From Gnetum montanum (Eukaryota > Streptophyta > Gnetopsida > Gnetales > Gnetaceae), in contig MNCI01000572.1 in NCBI GenBank assembly GCA_015680685.1, positions 1-64,000 on the forward strand: a DNA stretch of 64,000 nt, read 5' to 3'. Shown here piece after piece: positions 35,331-46,550 of this stretch (position 1 is the first letter of the stretch; each line of letters opens with the position of its first letter). Both the position numbers and the translations under genes were made by a program. Under the pieces are notes generated by a model, which was not told the DNA's origin, searched no databases, and saw only the letters and a list, made by a program, of their open reading frames with translations.

Positions 35331-36560
35331 CATGGTTGTCAATCCGTTGTGGTGGTAGTTGTACCAGCTTGTCTTGGCTCTAGGAAAGGTTTCAGTTGTT
35401 AAATGTTGACCAAATGCTTTCTGTGTGGGCTCTTAAGTTTTTAGATTAACATGGCCTTAGAGGGAAAGGTTTGATCAATTATATAAGGTCCCTTCCACAA
35501 TGTTTGGAACTTTGTCTTCTAGGGTACATGTGTGGGGTTCCAATAGAGAACCTTATCTCCCAGTTGAAATTTTAGTTTCCATATTTTAAGGTCATGATAT
35601 TGCTTGTTAAATGCCTTATGAACATCATTTAAAGATAGGGCCACTAATTAATTTTCATCTAGCACATTAAGGTTGATCAATCATTTTTTCTATGCTAGAC
35701 TTAGGTCAAGATTCAGATCATAGGTTTTTGAGAGTGTATGAAGCTTGGATTGAAATGGAAGCATTGGAAGTTTTCCATACACTAGCTCATAGGTGGAGTA
35801 GCCAATAAGGAGTTTCCATGTTGAGCAATAGGCCCAAAGGGCATCATTGAGTTTTATGCTCCAATCTCTCCTATGTTTGCTTATGGTCCTTGTTAGGATC
35901 TTTGTGATCTCCCTGTTAGTTACCTCTACTTGACTATTGGCTTGGGGGTGATAAGGTGTTGTTAATTTATGTTTGACCTCCAAGTGTTACATAAGTTTTC
36001 AAAAGGTGGCACCTATAAAATAGGTTTCATTATCAGAAATTAGTGCATGTGGCACCCCAAACCTATATACAACATTCTATTGTATGAACGAGTAGTAATG
36101 GATGATGTACAATCAGTGACAGCTACTACTTTTGCCCATTTTGTGCAGTAGTCAACTACTATGATGATATATGCCTTTTCATTAGACATGGGTGTGATGG
36201 AACCCATGAAGTCAATCTCCCATATGTCAAAGGGCTCCAGTGGTTGAATCCACTATTGAAGATCCTCCATTTAAGTGGTCATCCCACCATCTCATTGATA
36301 ACACTCACAAGATCAAATGAATTGGTGGGCATCCTTATAGATTGTAGGCCAATAGTGTCCTACCATTAGGATTTTTATGGGTGTGCATCTCCCTACATAG
36401 TGGCATTTGTAAGGCCCTTCATGAGCATCTTGGAAAAATCGTAGTTGATCTACATCAGGGACACACCAATGAACTAGGCCATCAACACACATCTTATAAA
36501 GGTGTTTATTGATTTCCATGAAGTACTTTTTCTGATGAAGAAATTATTTTTTCTTCCTAA
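35331..36560 (-). pseudogene. A4 integrase
   Basis: Zinc-binding region (CVPDVDQLRFFQDAHEGPYKC with YWPTIYKDAHQF, 36460-36320), catalytic core start IDFMGSITPMSNEKAYIIIV and DYCTKW (36210-36140), then TTPYHPQANSQVEVTNREI (35970-35910) and WAYCSTWKLLIGYSTYELVYG (35850-35780), ending with a basic-hydrophobic tail (KFQLGDKVLYWNPT). The sequence around VEVTNREI and the pol order match Athila integrases. Several stops are present, mostly TAG. It lies last in pol, as in gypsy. Confidence 0.9.
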
Positions 36561-38060
36561 AGTCTAGACCTTGTGGCATCTCCTAAGTGAGAAGGTAAGT
36601 GGTATGATTTTTTTAGTGGGCACTTGATCATTTATTGCTCTTGTAAAGAGGATTTCATCTAGAAATTGATCAGAGGGTAGGCTCTCCTACTCTTTATTAT
36701 ACCATCTTAATTGAGAGAGGTGGTCAGTGATGATGTTCCCAATCCCTTTTTGATCTACCATCATGAGTTCGAATTCCTACAAGATCACAAGCCATCATAT
36801 GATACAGGGGCTTACTATTGGCTTGTTCATTAGGAAGCAGATGGCATTATGATCTATGTGCATAAACACCTTATAACCAAGCACATAGTACCTAAACTTT
36901 TCAAGAGTTTACATCATTGACATTAATTCTTTCTCAGTTGTGATGTAATTTACTTGTGCATCCATAATGCTTTGGCTTGTGTAGTGGATGTAATATGGAT
37001 GTTTCTTATCATCCAACTACATAAGCATGGTTCCCAAGGCATAATTAGATGCATTCATCATTATGTGAAATGGTCTAGACTAGTTTGGTGCCTATAGAAT
37101 TAGAGTTTCTATGAGTTTATATTTTAATTTTTGGAATGCATGTTCACATTCTTTGGTCTAGATGAATGGAGCATATTTCTTCATAAGCTTGACCAATTGC
37201 TTTGCAATCTTAGAGAAATTCTTTGTGAATTGTCGATAGTAGCAAGTTTGTCCAAGGAATGATTAGCTATCTTTAACTATCTCTTGTTGACATGTAATTC
37301 CTTGGATGACCGTTATCTTTTTAGGGTCTACCTTAATCCCTTTTTGTGAAATTCAATGTCCTAGTACTATGCCCTCTTGGACCATTAGATGGAGTTTTTG
37401 CTAATTGAGCCTAAGGTTTGTTTCAACACATCTTTTTAGAACCTACTCAAGGTGATTCAAGGCTTGCTCAAATGTAGCCCCATAAGTAGAGAAGTCATCC
37501 ATAAAGACCTCTATCCCTCTACCAATTTGCTATTGGAAAATACTAAGGAACAAGTGTTGAAATGTTGCAGGTGCATTGCACAAATCGAATAGCATCTTAC
37601 AATATGCAAAAGTCCCCTAGGGACTCGTGAATGTTATCTTGGCCTAATCTTTTGGTGCAATTTGGATTTGGTTATAGCCACAATAACCATCCAAGAAGCT
37701 ATAATAGTACTGCTCGAAAATAGTGTTCAATACTTGGTCCAAAAATGGCAATGGGAAATGATCTTCAAATGATCCCATATTCAATAGCCTAAAATCAATG
37801 CAAACTCAACATTTTTCTCCTTTCTTTGGCAAAATTATGAGTGGGATAACTCACTCACTATTCACAATGGGATAGATGAACGCCACCTTGAGGATTTGTT
37901 CTATTTCATCCATGAAAATTTGCTTCAATTTGGGGTTTAACCATCTTTACAGCTACCTTCTTGGCTTCATGGCTAGGTTGGCATAAATGTGATGTTGACA
38001 TATCCTTAGATCGATTCCAGTTAGCTTAGGATATAACTAAGCAAAGGTTATTGGCCATTT
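36561..38060 (-). pseudogene. A4 reverse transcriptase and RNase H
   Basis: RT blocks in order: IYPIVNSE and PLIILPKKGEKC (37870-37810), CIDFRLLNMGSFEDHFPLPF (37800-37745), YYSFLDGYCGYNQI (37710-37665), catalytic FMDDFSTYGATFEQAL (37500-37455), GIKVDPKKITVIQG (37340-37300). RNase H: NASNYALGTMLM (37060-37020), TTEKELMSM (36950-36920), HIDHNAICFLMNKP (36865-36825), ITDHLSQL (36735-36710). FMDD is the RT active site. The proteins are interrupted by many TAG codons. Lineage: Athila-like by motif resemblance. Confidence 0.92.
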
Positions 38061-39000
38061 TTTGATCACCGTTAATAACTTTTCTTTTTATTTAGGAGCA
38101 AGTTTGGCATTGATGATAACTAACTTGCCATTGTTTAAAAGGGCATACTCCATGCTAGTTGGTAGAGTTTTTAACTCTAGGGGCTCTTGCTTAAAGTTAT
38201 CAGGGATTTCCAACTCTTCCCAATAGGTATCATCATCTTCATCATCAAAGAGTTTCTGATAAACTTGCTCAAGTTCATCCATACCTTCGACATAAGCACA
38301 TGTCAAGATATCAGTTTGTTCCATGCAGAGTGTGCTGCTATTAGAGTTAGTTGTCAAACATTGAGTGCCCTCCTATTTTGTGGCTACTATGTATGGACAC
38401 CTTTAGATATCTGTTTCTTGTGCACACTAATTACATGCTTTGATGAATGTACTTTTAATGAACTAGATTTTCTGCATGCAATTGCACCTATCATCGTTGT
38501 ATGTGATGCATGGAACACACTTCTTCTCTAATTATTCAAATTCATTTTCCTTGGAGATTTCCAAGGAGAGGTTCCTTATGCACATTCATGCATCAACCAT
38601 GCTTAACCATGCCCTTCCCATAATTATGGGGATGTCACCTTTGCAGTTTTCAACCTTGATCACCAGAAAATTAGCCAGATAGGACCCCCATAAAATGTGG
38701 TCACAATGTCCTCTACTAACCCTAAAGGGACAGTGATTAATTGGTTAGCCAACTCCAAACAGATGTTGCTCTTCTTGAGAGGTGGTAGGTTCCCTTATAC
38801 ATGTCATGAGAGATGAGATTGACACTAGAATCAAAGTCAAGAAGAGCCTTGCATGGCTCAAGTCTAGTGATTTGCAAATAAATAAGAGGACTTCCCAAGT
38901 CAAATATTTTCATGGAAAGATTGCTAGCCTTGATCTAGTTAGAAATGACATGAGTTAGCATCATAGTGCAATCTGAGATGGTGTTTGGTTTGAAGGGCTT
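38061..39000 (-). pseudogene. A4 protease and linker
   Basis: CKALLDFDSSVNLISHDMY (38855-38800) is the retroviral-type aspartic protease core, where the usual D-x-G is read D-F-D. The open stretch 38357-38088 (DELEQVYQKLFDDEDDDTYW, LELKTLPTSMEYALLNNGK) is the acidic linker that precedes RT in Athila Pol. Confidence 0.82.
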
Positions 39001-39639
39001 TCAAATCTATTTGATGCAGAGGATGAGGGTGTTGGAGATGTAGGATGACTAGTTGCATTAGGTTGTGAGGATTTGGAAGGATTGTTGGGTTGAAAAAATG
39101 GTCATTTCCTAGAGCGATTGTCCAAACCACTTGGCTAGAAGGCTAGTTGTAAATTCATAGCCCTCGTAGCATTTCATTGCTATAGCTATGGAAAAATTTC
39201 ACCTTGCATGGATGAAGCAGGAGGTAACTAGGTAGAGGATGGAGGGATGTATGTAGATGGATGTGAAGGGTGGTATGAGTATGGGTGCTTCCCTCAAGTA
39301 GATGATGAATGAGTTTGATGGTACTCTAGAGGGTAATACTGATGCTAGAATGAGGCATGGCTTGTAGAGCTTTGTGGAAAAATAGGTTACTGAACATAGT
39401 ACCTGTATGGATTTGATTGCCTATACAAGTACTACTACCTTGGCAATGGCATTCCACATGATTGTGGGTGGTGCCACTAATGGTATTGCTCATATGATTG
39501 TGGTGGAGCTCCACTTGGGTAATAAGGTTGTTATTGCTGGTGGAATTACCTTGGATTACCTTGAGGATAAGGTAATTGTCTAGGTGCTTACTTACGTGCT
39601 AGTCGAGGATTTAATGTGTACATCCTAGACTCTTGTAAG

Positions 39640-40849
39640 TGTGACACCATAGGACAACATCCCTTTGGATGTTCATATTGACAAATGTCACAACTAGTAT
39701 CAAGATTAGAGTTAGATTCCATAACTTCTTCTACTGCAGCATCTTTGCCCTTATCCCTCTAGTAGGCATGTTCAACTACCTTCCACCTCCTATAGTCATG
39801 GTCACTATTTTGTTCTTTGGATGCTTCAGTAATCTTCATAGCAGTTTGGAAATTTTCATTCAAAGAGTCCCATAATTCATCAACCTTTGCTAAAATATGA
39901 GAAATAGATTTTTAGATGGACAAGGTTTTTCTATTTACCACCTTGTCAAGTGATGCATCATCCTCTTCACAAAATCATACCTCCATTTTCCTTATGGAAG
40001 GATCCCTATTATACTCTTTTGCACTTTCCCTTTTTTACAACTCACCTTATTCTTTTGCTACCTACTCTATTAGCCTTTGTATTTGATGAGCTCTTAGTTT
40101 GGATATTCTCCCTTGGGCATAGAACCCAAGAGTTCTTCTAGTTTCTACTCTGAGCCCATATATGATGTGGTAGAGTTGTTCCTCTCTGAGAATGACCATG
40201 GCTAGGGCATTAGTGTAAGAGAGAATAATATCTACCCATGGTGGAATCCAAGGGTTCATGTATTTCCTATTTCTAGCCTTGGATTTTCCTTCTCATGTTG
40301 GACACTCTAGAGTATGTATATATTTGTTATTAAAGCGTTTAAGCATTATACTCCATCTATAAATGAATTATAGCTCTAAAGATTAGTACCAACTTTTAGC
40401 TTTTTTGATGACTGTCCTAGGGAAGTGCTTAAGTTTCTACTAATTATTTTCAATGTTTTGCAAGGAACAGACATCATGAAAAGCTTGTGAATGTGTCTGT
40501 AGATCAGAGTTGTATCCCCCTAAAATCTTGGAATATTATTTATGTCTAGGCACTTAATCTGACTATCTTTCACATGCCTAGTTGGGATCTTGACTACCTC
40601 CACAATGTTAAGAATGCTTTGAGTCACCAATAAGGATTCATCATCATCATTACGTCAATGGGGCTAATGAAGGGTCTTGCCACCCCTACGTTCTTAGTGG
40701 ACTCTATGGTCATTGTTGCCTTGTTGATAACCTTCATCATTATTATTTCTACAACATCTTTTATGAGAACCAACAAATTAAGAGAAATGTTCAGAATCAG
40801 ATGAAGAGAATGAAAAGGAAGGTGGACCACCACCACCACCACCATGGTG
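39640..40849 (-). pseudogene. A4 gag, 3' part
   Basis: Ser-rich segment next to the X2 site (GGPPSFSFSSSDSEHFS, 40830-40780). Conserved Gag block AFHDVCSLQNIE (40480-40445) and WVDIILSYTNALAMV to RRTLGFYAQGRI (40235-40095). Zinc knuckle CDICQYEHPKGCCP (39697-39655), a CxxCx4Hx4C RNA-binding finger. Continues upstream across X2 to 44631. Confidence 0.87.
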
Positions 40850-41030
40850 CCTACTGTTGGCGACCGTTTGGGACGCGACCGCCAACGAGTGTCCTCGAAC
40901 AGGATTTAGGTGCCTGCTGGTCTCTGGCAACACCAAGGCCCAGATACCTCCAAATAAACTCAATAGTTAATGTGAGTATGTGTGTGTGCTGTTGCGGCGT
41001 GCAGTTGTGAGAAATGTAACGATTGTGTTG

Positions 41031-41632
41031 NNNNNNNNNNNNNNNNNNNNNNNNNNNNNNNNNNNNNNNNNNNNNNNNNNNNNNNNNNNNNNNNNNNNNN
41101 NNNNNNNNNNNNNNNNNNNNNNNNNNNNNNNNNNNNNNNNNNNNNNNNNNNNNNNNNNNNNNNNNNNNNNNNNNNNNNNNNNNNNNNNNNNNNNNNNNNN
41201 NNNNNNNNNNNNNNNNNNNNNNNNNNNNNNNNNNNNNNNNNNNNNNNNNNNNNNNNNNNNNNNNNNNNNNNNNNNNNNNNNNNNNNNNNNNNNNNNNNNN
41301 NNNNNNNNNNNNNNNNNNNNNNNNNNNNNNNNNNNNNNNNNNNNNNNNNNNNNNNNNNNNNNNNNNNNNNNNNNNNNNNNNNNNNNNNNNNNNNNNNNNN
41401 NNNNNNNNNNNNNNNNNNNNNNNNNNNNNNNNNNNNNNNNNNNNNNNNNNNNNNNNNNNNNNNNNNNNNNNNNNNNNNNNNNNNNNNNNNNNNNNNNNNN
41501 NNNNNNNNNNNNNNNNNNNNNNNNNNNNNNNNNNNNNNNNNNNNNNNNNNNNNNNNNNNNNNNNNNNNNNNNNNNNNNNNNNNNNNNNNNNNNNNNNNNN
41601 NNNNNNNNNNNNNNNNNNNNNNNNNNNNNNNN
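41031..41632. other. Assembly gap (602 N)
   Basis: Lies within the conserved right part of X2. The corresponding X1 segment is about 15430-16170 (roughly 740 bp), which gives the expected content and size. Confidence 0.95.
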
Positions 41633-42369
41633 AAAAACAAGTGCTTCTATGGCAAAATTTTAATAGAAATTTCTATCGGGCAACAAGAACAATAAGAGCA
41701 ATCTAAAAATCCCAAAATTACTTGCCAAGGATGATACTATCTAAACCACTAGCTAAACAATTTAAACAAAACAAAAAATGAAATGCATAACTCACAGGAC
41801 CATGACAAAGAGGCTGAAATCTTTATTCTAGCAAGCCATCTTACAAGCAATCGTTCACACTTTCTTCTTTACAAAATGCTCTTCTCCCAAGACTCAAAGT
41901 GTCTCCAAGTGAGAGCCCAAGTGCTAACTAGTAGCCTTCAAAGTGTGATGTATGAGACCCCAAGTGTGATAATGATATTCTTCCTTGACCCTTGAAGCCT
42001 TTTTATAGGGTTCCAAGGTAGGTAGGGAAGTTACATATTTAAAAATATCTCACCTAACTTCTCTCCCAAGTAACTTGGCCAACCAATTAGGAGATTACTT
42101 GCCCAAAAAGTTAGGAGGTTACTTGCCCAACAAGTTAGGTAAGTTACAACAATTTTGGGTGGTTGTAACCATCAAGGAGATAAAAAAGCTACAACTAACA
42201 AGTGTCCTTTGTAGTGGTTACAAACATCATAGGATTAAGGCTAGGAAGTTTCAACTTTCACATAAAGTTGTAATTATATAAATAAAAGCTATAGTTGGAA
42301 ATGTCCATAAATCCCCCTTTTTATAAAATAGCTATACATGTAACTTTATATATGTATATTTAGGAACAA

Positions 42370-42990
42370 AATAGAATTTGATCATCTATCTCCCTCAGCG
42401 ACACAGCGGCGGCCATTTTCGATTAGAATCTGCAACCAGAAACCCACAAGCAAAAATGAAAACCCACAAAAATAACAGACAACCAACAATGGCTCTTGCT
42501 CTCTATCTCTCTCTCAAGCTTTGGTTTTTCAAGAGAGAATTTCTCTGCTTTGCTCCTGATTCTGGCCTCCTGCTCTACTCCTACGTGGTGGCATGGCGGA
42601 TGTGGAAACCAATTGTGTGCCCGCTGCTAATCTTCCTTGTCCTGACCACCGCGACCGCGTGTTGTGTTGGTGTCATTGCTCTACATTTTCCACGTCCTCC
42701 GCCCTCTGTTCTTCACTCACGTGCAGGCGCTTTCACCAGTGCTACTCTGCTACGCTTGCCTTTCATACAATCGGTGCCACTATCACCATCGCCGTCACCG
42801 CAGAGTCCCGCTCATTCTCGGACTACGGCTTGGGACTCTGTCTCCGCCTTGTTTGCCGTACATGTGGCGGTGCGACTGTGATTCCCGTGAAAGCAGGCGA
42901 AATCTGTGATGGGTTTTTTGGGTCGTTTCTTCTTCTTCATCCCCCTTTGCTTCTGCGGTGGTGCTTTAATGTCGGATGATAACTACCATG
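42370..42990. other. GC-rich captured fragment in X2, unidentified
   Basis: Base composition is clearly richer in G+C and CpG than the surroundings. A plus frame of 167 codons (42378-42881) with a hydrophobic stretch (VCPLLIFLVLTTATACCVGV) is open, but I recognise no family, and the frame is antisense to X2. Confidence 0.45.
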
Positions 42991-43106
42991 GCTGTTGTTG
43001 CTGCTAAATTAGCCTTGCTGAGAGCCCTAATGGCGGAAAAACAGATCCTGAGTATGGAATTTCCATAATTGTAGAGACAATAACCTCTTCATGTTCAAGC
43101 ATTTCT

Positions 43107-43485
43107 TCACGCAGTTTCATCCACCCTCAGCTTTGAGGAATATATGTCCACAGGAACAGAAATGCAATTCAAACCGTGTTTATTCTTCCCAGATAATTTT
43201 GAATGATGGTCCAAGTAAATCACAATTACTATAATGTCATCATGGAAATGGCATCGAATGCCTTTCTCAATCTTTCTAAGGTCTGAATATCTCATTTTCC
43301 ACTTCCTTGCTGCATGTTCGAGAGCAGCTCTAACCAACCTTTTTGCGATACACATTCGTGGATTATTGTGCACAATGTCAACTGCCTGATCATCTGAAAG
43401 TTGCTCCTGTAAGCCATCCGATGCGAATATAAGAAATCTATCCTGAGGTCTAAGCTCCCTCACATGTATAGATGGTTCCAGTGAT
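43107..43485 (-). pseudogene. PP2C (clade D-like) phosphatase fragment in X2
   Basis: Minus strand, same sense as X2. [50 protein letters not shown] and [14 protein letters not shown] form the C-terminal part of a plant protein phosphatase 2C. The two Asp-containing motifs (ASDG, HDD) that bind the metal pair are retained. The N-terminal two-thirds are absent, so it cannot be active. The [13 protein letters not shown] segment is typical of the clade that acts on plasma-membrane proton pumps and receptor kinases (from memory). Confidence 0.9.
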
Positions 43486-43955
43486 TCCGAGAAAACCAGG
43501 TTCCTCCTATTGGTGTCCCCTCAGTGCCACGACCCTTAATTTCCTTGATTTTGTGTGCTTTTGTGCTCTAGTTTATTGTATAGCATACTCCCATGGATAG
43601 GCCTTTTTTAAAATGATAATTTAAGGTTTTTTTTGTCCGAATGCCAACAAGTAATGAAATCCCATGGAATGGTAAGATTTTTGCATATGGGCAACATTGT
43701 CCTTGGAAGGAGGCTCTACAACCTTTGTGGATTGGTTGGTTCAAGGATGCAAGTTGGGCAAGGCCTCTAAGATTTTGGGACATTCAACCATACCTTTGTG
43801 GATGTGAACCAATTAGCAAAAGCATGTCTTAATAAACATGGTAGATTTCAAGGTGAAGAAAAAAAATCTCAACAATCTCTTTTAAATTTTTCAAAAAATC
43901 ACCATAACCTTATAAAGCTTGTTCCATTGAATGGCCAAAATGTGCCAACACCTAC

Positions 43956-44631
43956 CATCACCTCTTCACTCATTATAACCACCATCCTTAAATCCCTNGC
44001 ACCTACCATCACCTCTTCACTCATTATAACCACCATCCTTAAATCCCTTTCCATTATGAGGTTTTCCCAAGTTCCTACCTTAACTATCACTTTTTCCTGA
44101 ACCTAGTTTATTAATAGTGGATCATAAGTTCAGGGCCACGCCCTCATCACCAAAAATAGGGGATGAAGAAGCTTCATGTTGAGAACCCCAAAAGGGAGGA
44201 TCCTCATTAATGGTTTGGTTTAATAGGAATAAGTGATTAGTGAAGTTTTTTTCCTTTGCAAACTCATGGTGCTTCTCTTGGTGTCAATCTTGCTTGTGTT
44301 GTGTTTCAATGGGATAGTAATCCCAAGTGTTATAGCCATTCACAATGTATTCATCTTGAAGATTTGAGATGCCTAACTTCTTAAGGATTTGAAATAGCAT
44401 CCCAGGCATATATTGATCAGGGGACATTACAATGTTTCCCTCCATGTCACNAGGCATATATTGATCAGGGGACATTACAATGTTTCCCTCCATGTCACAC
44501 CATCACAACTGCTCCTCCTAGTGTGGGATGAAGGTGAAGTCTAGTACATACTCATCGGGATGAGTATATACTATTTTGCACTCCTGTGGAACTAGCAATT
44601 TAACATCTTCATGCCTATGAGAAGAAGACAT
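43956..44631 (-). pseudogene. A4 gag, 5' part
   Basis: The start is the ATG at 44631 (MSSSHRHEDV). MEGNIVMSPDQYMPG (near 44490-44450 and duplicated by a join), LFQILKKLGISNLQDEYIV and WDYYPIETQ follow, then a Gly-rich stretch up to the X2 site. Two single-N joins with exact duplicates (43998, 44451) disturb this part, so true length is shorter than shown. Confidence 0.75.
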
Positions 44632-44762
44632 TTTTCAACAAGTAAAATATCAATGTGCTTTTATCATTATATGTTGTGTGAGAGTAATGTTAACCTTGAG
44701 TTCATCCAATAATATTAATAATGGTTACTAATCCTAGATAGTGCATGTTGCAACAAAAAAAT

Positions 44763-44781
44763 TCCTCAGCAATGATGCCAA
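44763..44781 (-). other. A4 primer binding site, tRNA-Asp type
   Basis: Minus strand TTGGCATCATTGCTGAGGA abuts the LTR end. Confidence 0.82.
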
Positions 44782-45675
44782 TGATGAGTGGTGAGGTACC
44801 CCTATGCCGAACCATATGAATCACAAAGCATTCACACACAATCTGGTCAAATTCCGTGGACTCTATAGTTCCCAATGCACTAGTCTTCTAGGTAGTGAAC
44901 CTTGCCCTAAGGTTGTTCATTATCTTTCCAATTACACTTGTGATGCTTAAAGGTATGTTTAAGTGTAATCAAGGCATATGTTTTTTATCATTTTATGTTG
45001 TAGGTTCTTTAATGCTTGAAGAGAAAGAGATAAAGTGGTTTAATGATTAATTTGATTTAACTAACTAACTGGTTTCTAACTAATCCTAACATAAGCATCT
45101 GGTCCCACATTCTGTACACATCTTGAACCCACATATCCACTATTAGGTTACCAAGTGCTATGCAACTGGGCACACTAGGCAATAACACTATTGGGATTAC
45201 CAAGCGAATACATGTTCCACTCAAAGCAGTCATATTTATGTATTTAATCTATCTAGATTAATTAGTTAAAGTCTACTTTATATTAATTTAGCTTAATTAA
45301 TTAAATATCTAATAAAAACAATAAATACATAAATAAAGCATTTAAACTATCTAAAATGCTGCAAGGTTTATCAAGAAGCTCATCTTTATTACTGTACACA
45401 TTCTTGTGCTCAAGTACAACAATGCTTGAATAAAGATCTATATACTCAATGATTCTTGCTACAGGCACTTGGGAAAATATTCTAACTTTCAAATGGAAAA
45501 AATGTAAGAGCTTCACTACACTATGACTAATTGAAGCCATAAATGCAGCTAGTGAGTGTGTATTTATAGGCAAGAATAGACCCTGTGTTGATAGGACCAT
45601 GTTGATGCATGAAATGATGAATCAATGGAGCCCAGTTGATGGGGCCTAGTTGATGTAGCCAACCACGACTTATCA
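44782..45675 (-). repeat. A4 5' LTR
   Basis: 894 bp, TGATGAGTGG to GACTTATCA on plus. Sense TATA box CCTATAAATACACAC near 45572-45586. U3 lacks GATATC and instead has repeated CATCAACTGGGC-type units. Confidence 0.9.
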
Positions 45676-45680
45676 AAAAG

Positions 45681-46550
45681 GGTCCATAACTATGATGAGA
45701 AAGAAGATGCATCTCTTGATGAGGTGATTTCACAACAAACCTTGCTAATACAAAAGTCTATTAATGAGCTTAAGATAATGATAGATAAGATGTTGAAGTT
45801 GATGAATTACAAATTTAGAACTTATGTAAAAATCATAGAGGAGAGGATAACACAAGAAGAATCAAGTGATCAAAACAAGAGGAGGAAAAAGAACAAAAAA
45901 AAAAAAAAAACTAGTAACGCTTATCGGAAAAAAGTGAAAATGGTTGTAGGTGAAGAGGCTATTGACTTAACCACAAAAGATGATGATGGATGTTACATCT
46001 ACCTATATGGCCATCCAAAGGACTATTGCCCAGTTAGGTTACATCTACATAAGTATTGGGCTTTGCTTTGAATCCCAAGTTCATACAAATGAAATGCCTA
46101 GGAAATTACCTTTTTATAGACAATGTTACAATCAACCATAGTATCCTAGTGGGACTTCTTATTAGCCTTAAAACTACTATCAACCATAGTGGCAAAACCT
46201 AGAGTTGTGGGGAAGGCCATCATCAAACTAGCACTTCACTTATTACCAAGTGGACCTGTATGTATATTATGTTCAACAACTTATTTCTCAAACTAGTTCT
46301 ACTTCCTCTACCTCAAATCACTACTACCACTCTTCCAAATATCATCAACCCACAACATCTTCTATGGGATGATCACCTTATGTCTCTCACCCTTCTTCAT
46401 ATCCTCAATATTCTCATACTTCCATCCATCACGTGCCACCACCAAAATAACAAGAAGGTTCAACATCACAACATCAATGAAAGAATGCCACTTATGCTAT
46501 GAAAATATATGGAAATGATAATTCTAGTAGATCTTAGTGACAACCTTAGA
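45681..46550 (+). pseudogene. A3 gag, second part
   Basis: Resumes the A3 Gag frame after A4: ASLDEVISQQTLLIQKSINE (45709-45768), a Lys-rich tract (45885-45915) and a damaged zinc knuckle CYIYLYGHPKDYCP (45992-46033; the second Cys has become Tyr). The distal KCPFFRE block (near 46553) matches A1 and A2. Confidence 0.82.

Larger units (their letters stand above)
40855..43950 (-). mobile_element. X2: gene-fragment-carrying insertion in A4 gag
   Basis: 3,096 bp (602 of them N), same family as X1 in reverse orientation. Minus-strand start TGTTGGCACATTTTGGCCAT (43950 downward) and end GGTCGCCAACA (40865-40855), flanked by CCTAC at 40850-40854 and 43951-43955. Removing it and one CCTAC restores an open Gag frame across the site (GDGRHHGGGGGG). 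It carries a PP2C fragment and an unidentified GC-rich fragment, different cargo from X1, while the left 35 bp and right 1.5 kb match X1. The TATA box (TTTTATA on plus, 42001-42007) sets the orientation. Confidence 0.87.
34350..45675 (-). mobile_element. A4: gag-pol Athila-like element inside A3
   Basis: Minus strand, flanked by AAAAG (34345-34349 and 45676-45680). Sense order: 5' LTR (45675-44782), primer site, gag (interrupted by X2), protease, RT, RNase H, integrase, spacer, and a stub of the 3' LTR. It is the only A-group copy here with pol, and so the type that could have mobilised A1 and A3. Most of the 3' LTR is missing through a deletion joining the spacer to the LTR end. Confidence 0.9.

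Noticed and set aside
40960-41706. Open frames of more than 220 codons spanning the N run
   Set aside because: They consist almost wholly of undetermined bases and are an artefact of the gap.
42378-42881. Plus-strand frame of 167 codons in X2 as a membrane protein gene
   Set aside because: Antisense to the element, low-complexity hydrophobic run, no homolog recognised; more likely the shadow of a GC-rich captured fragment.
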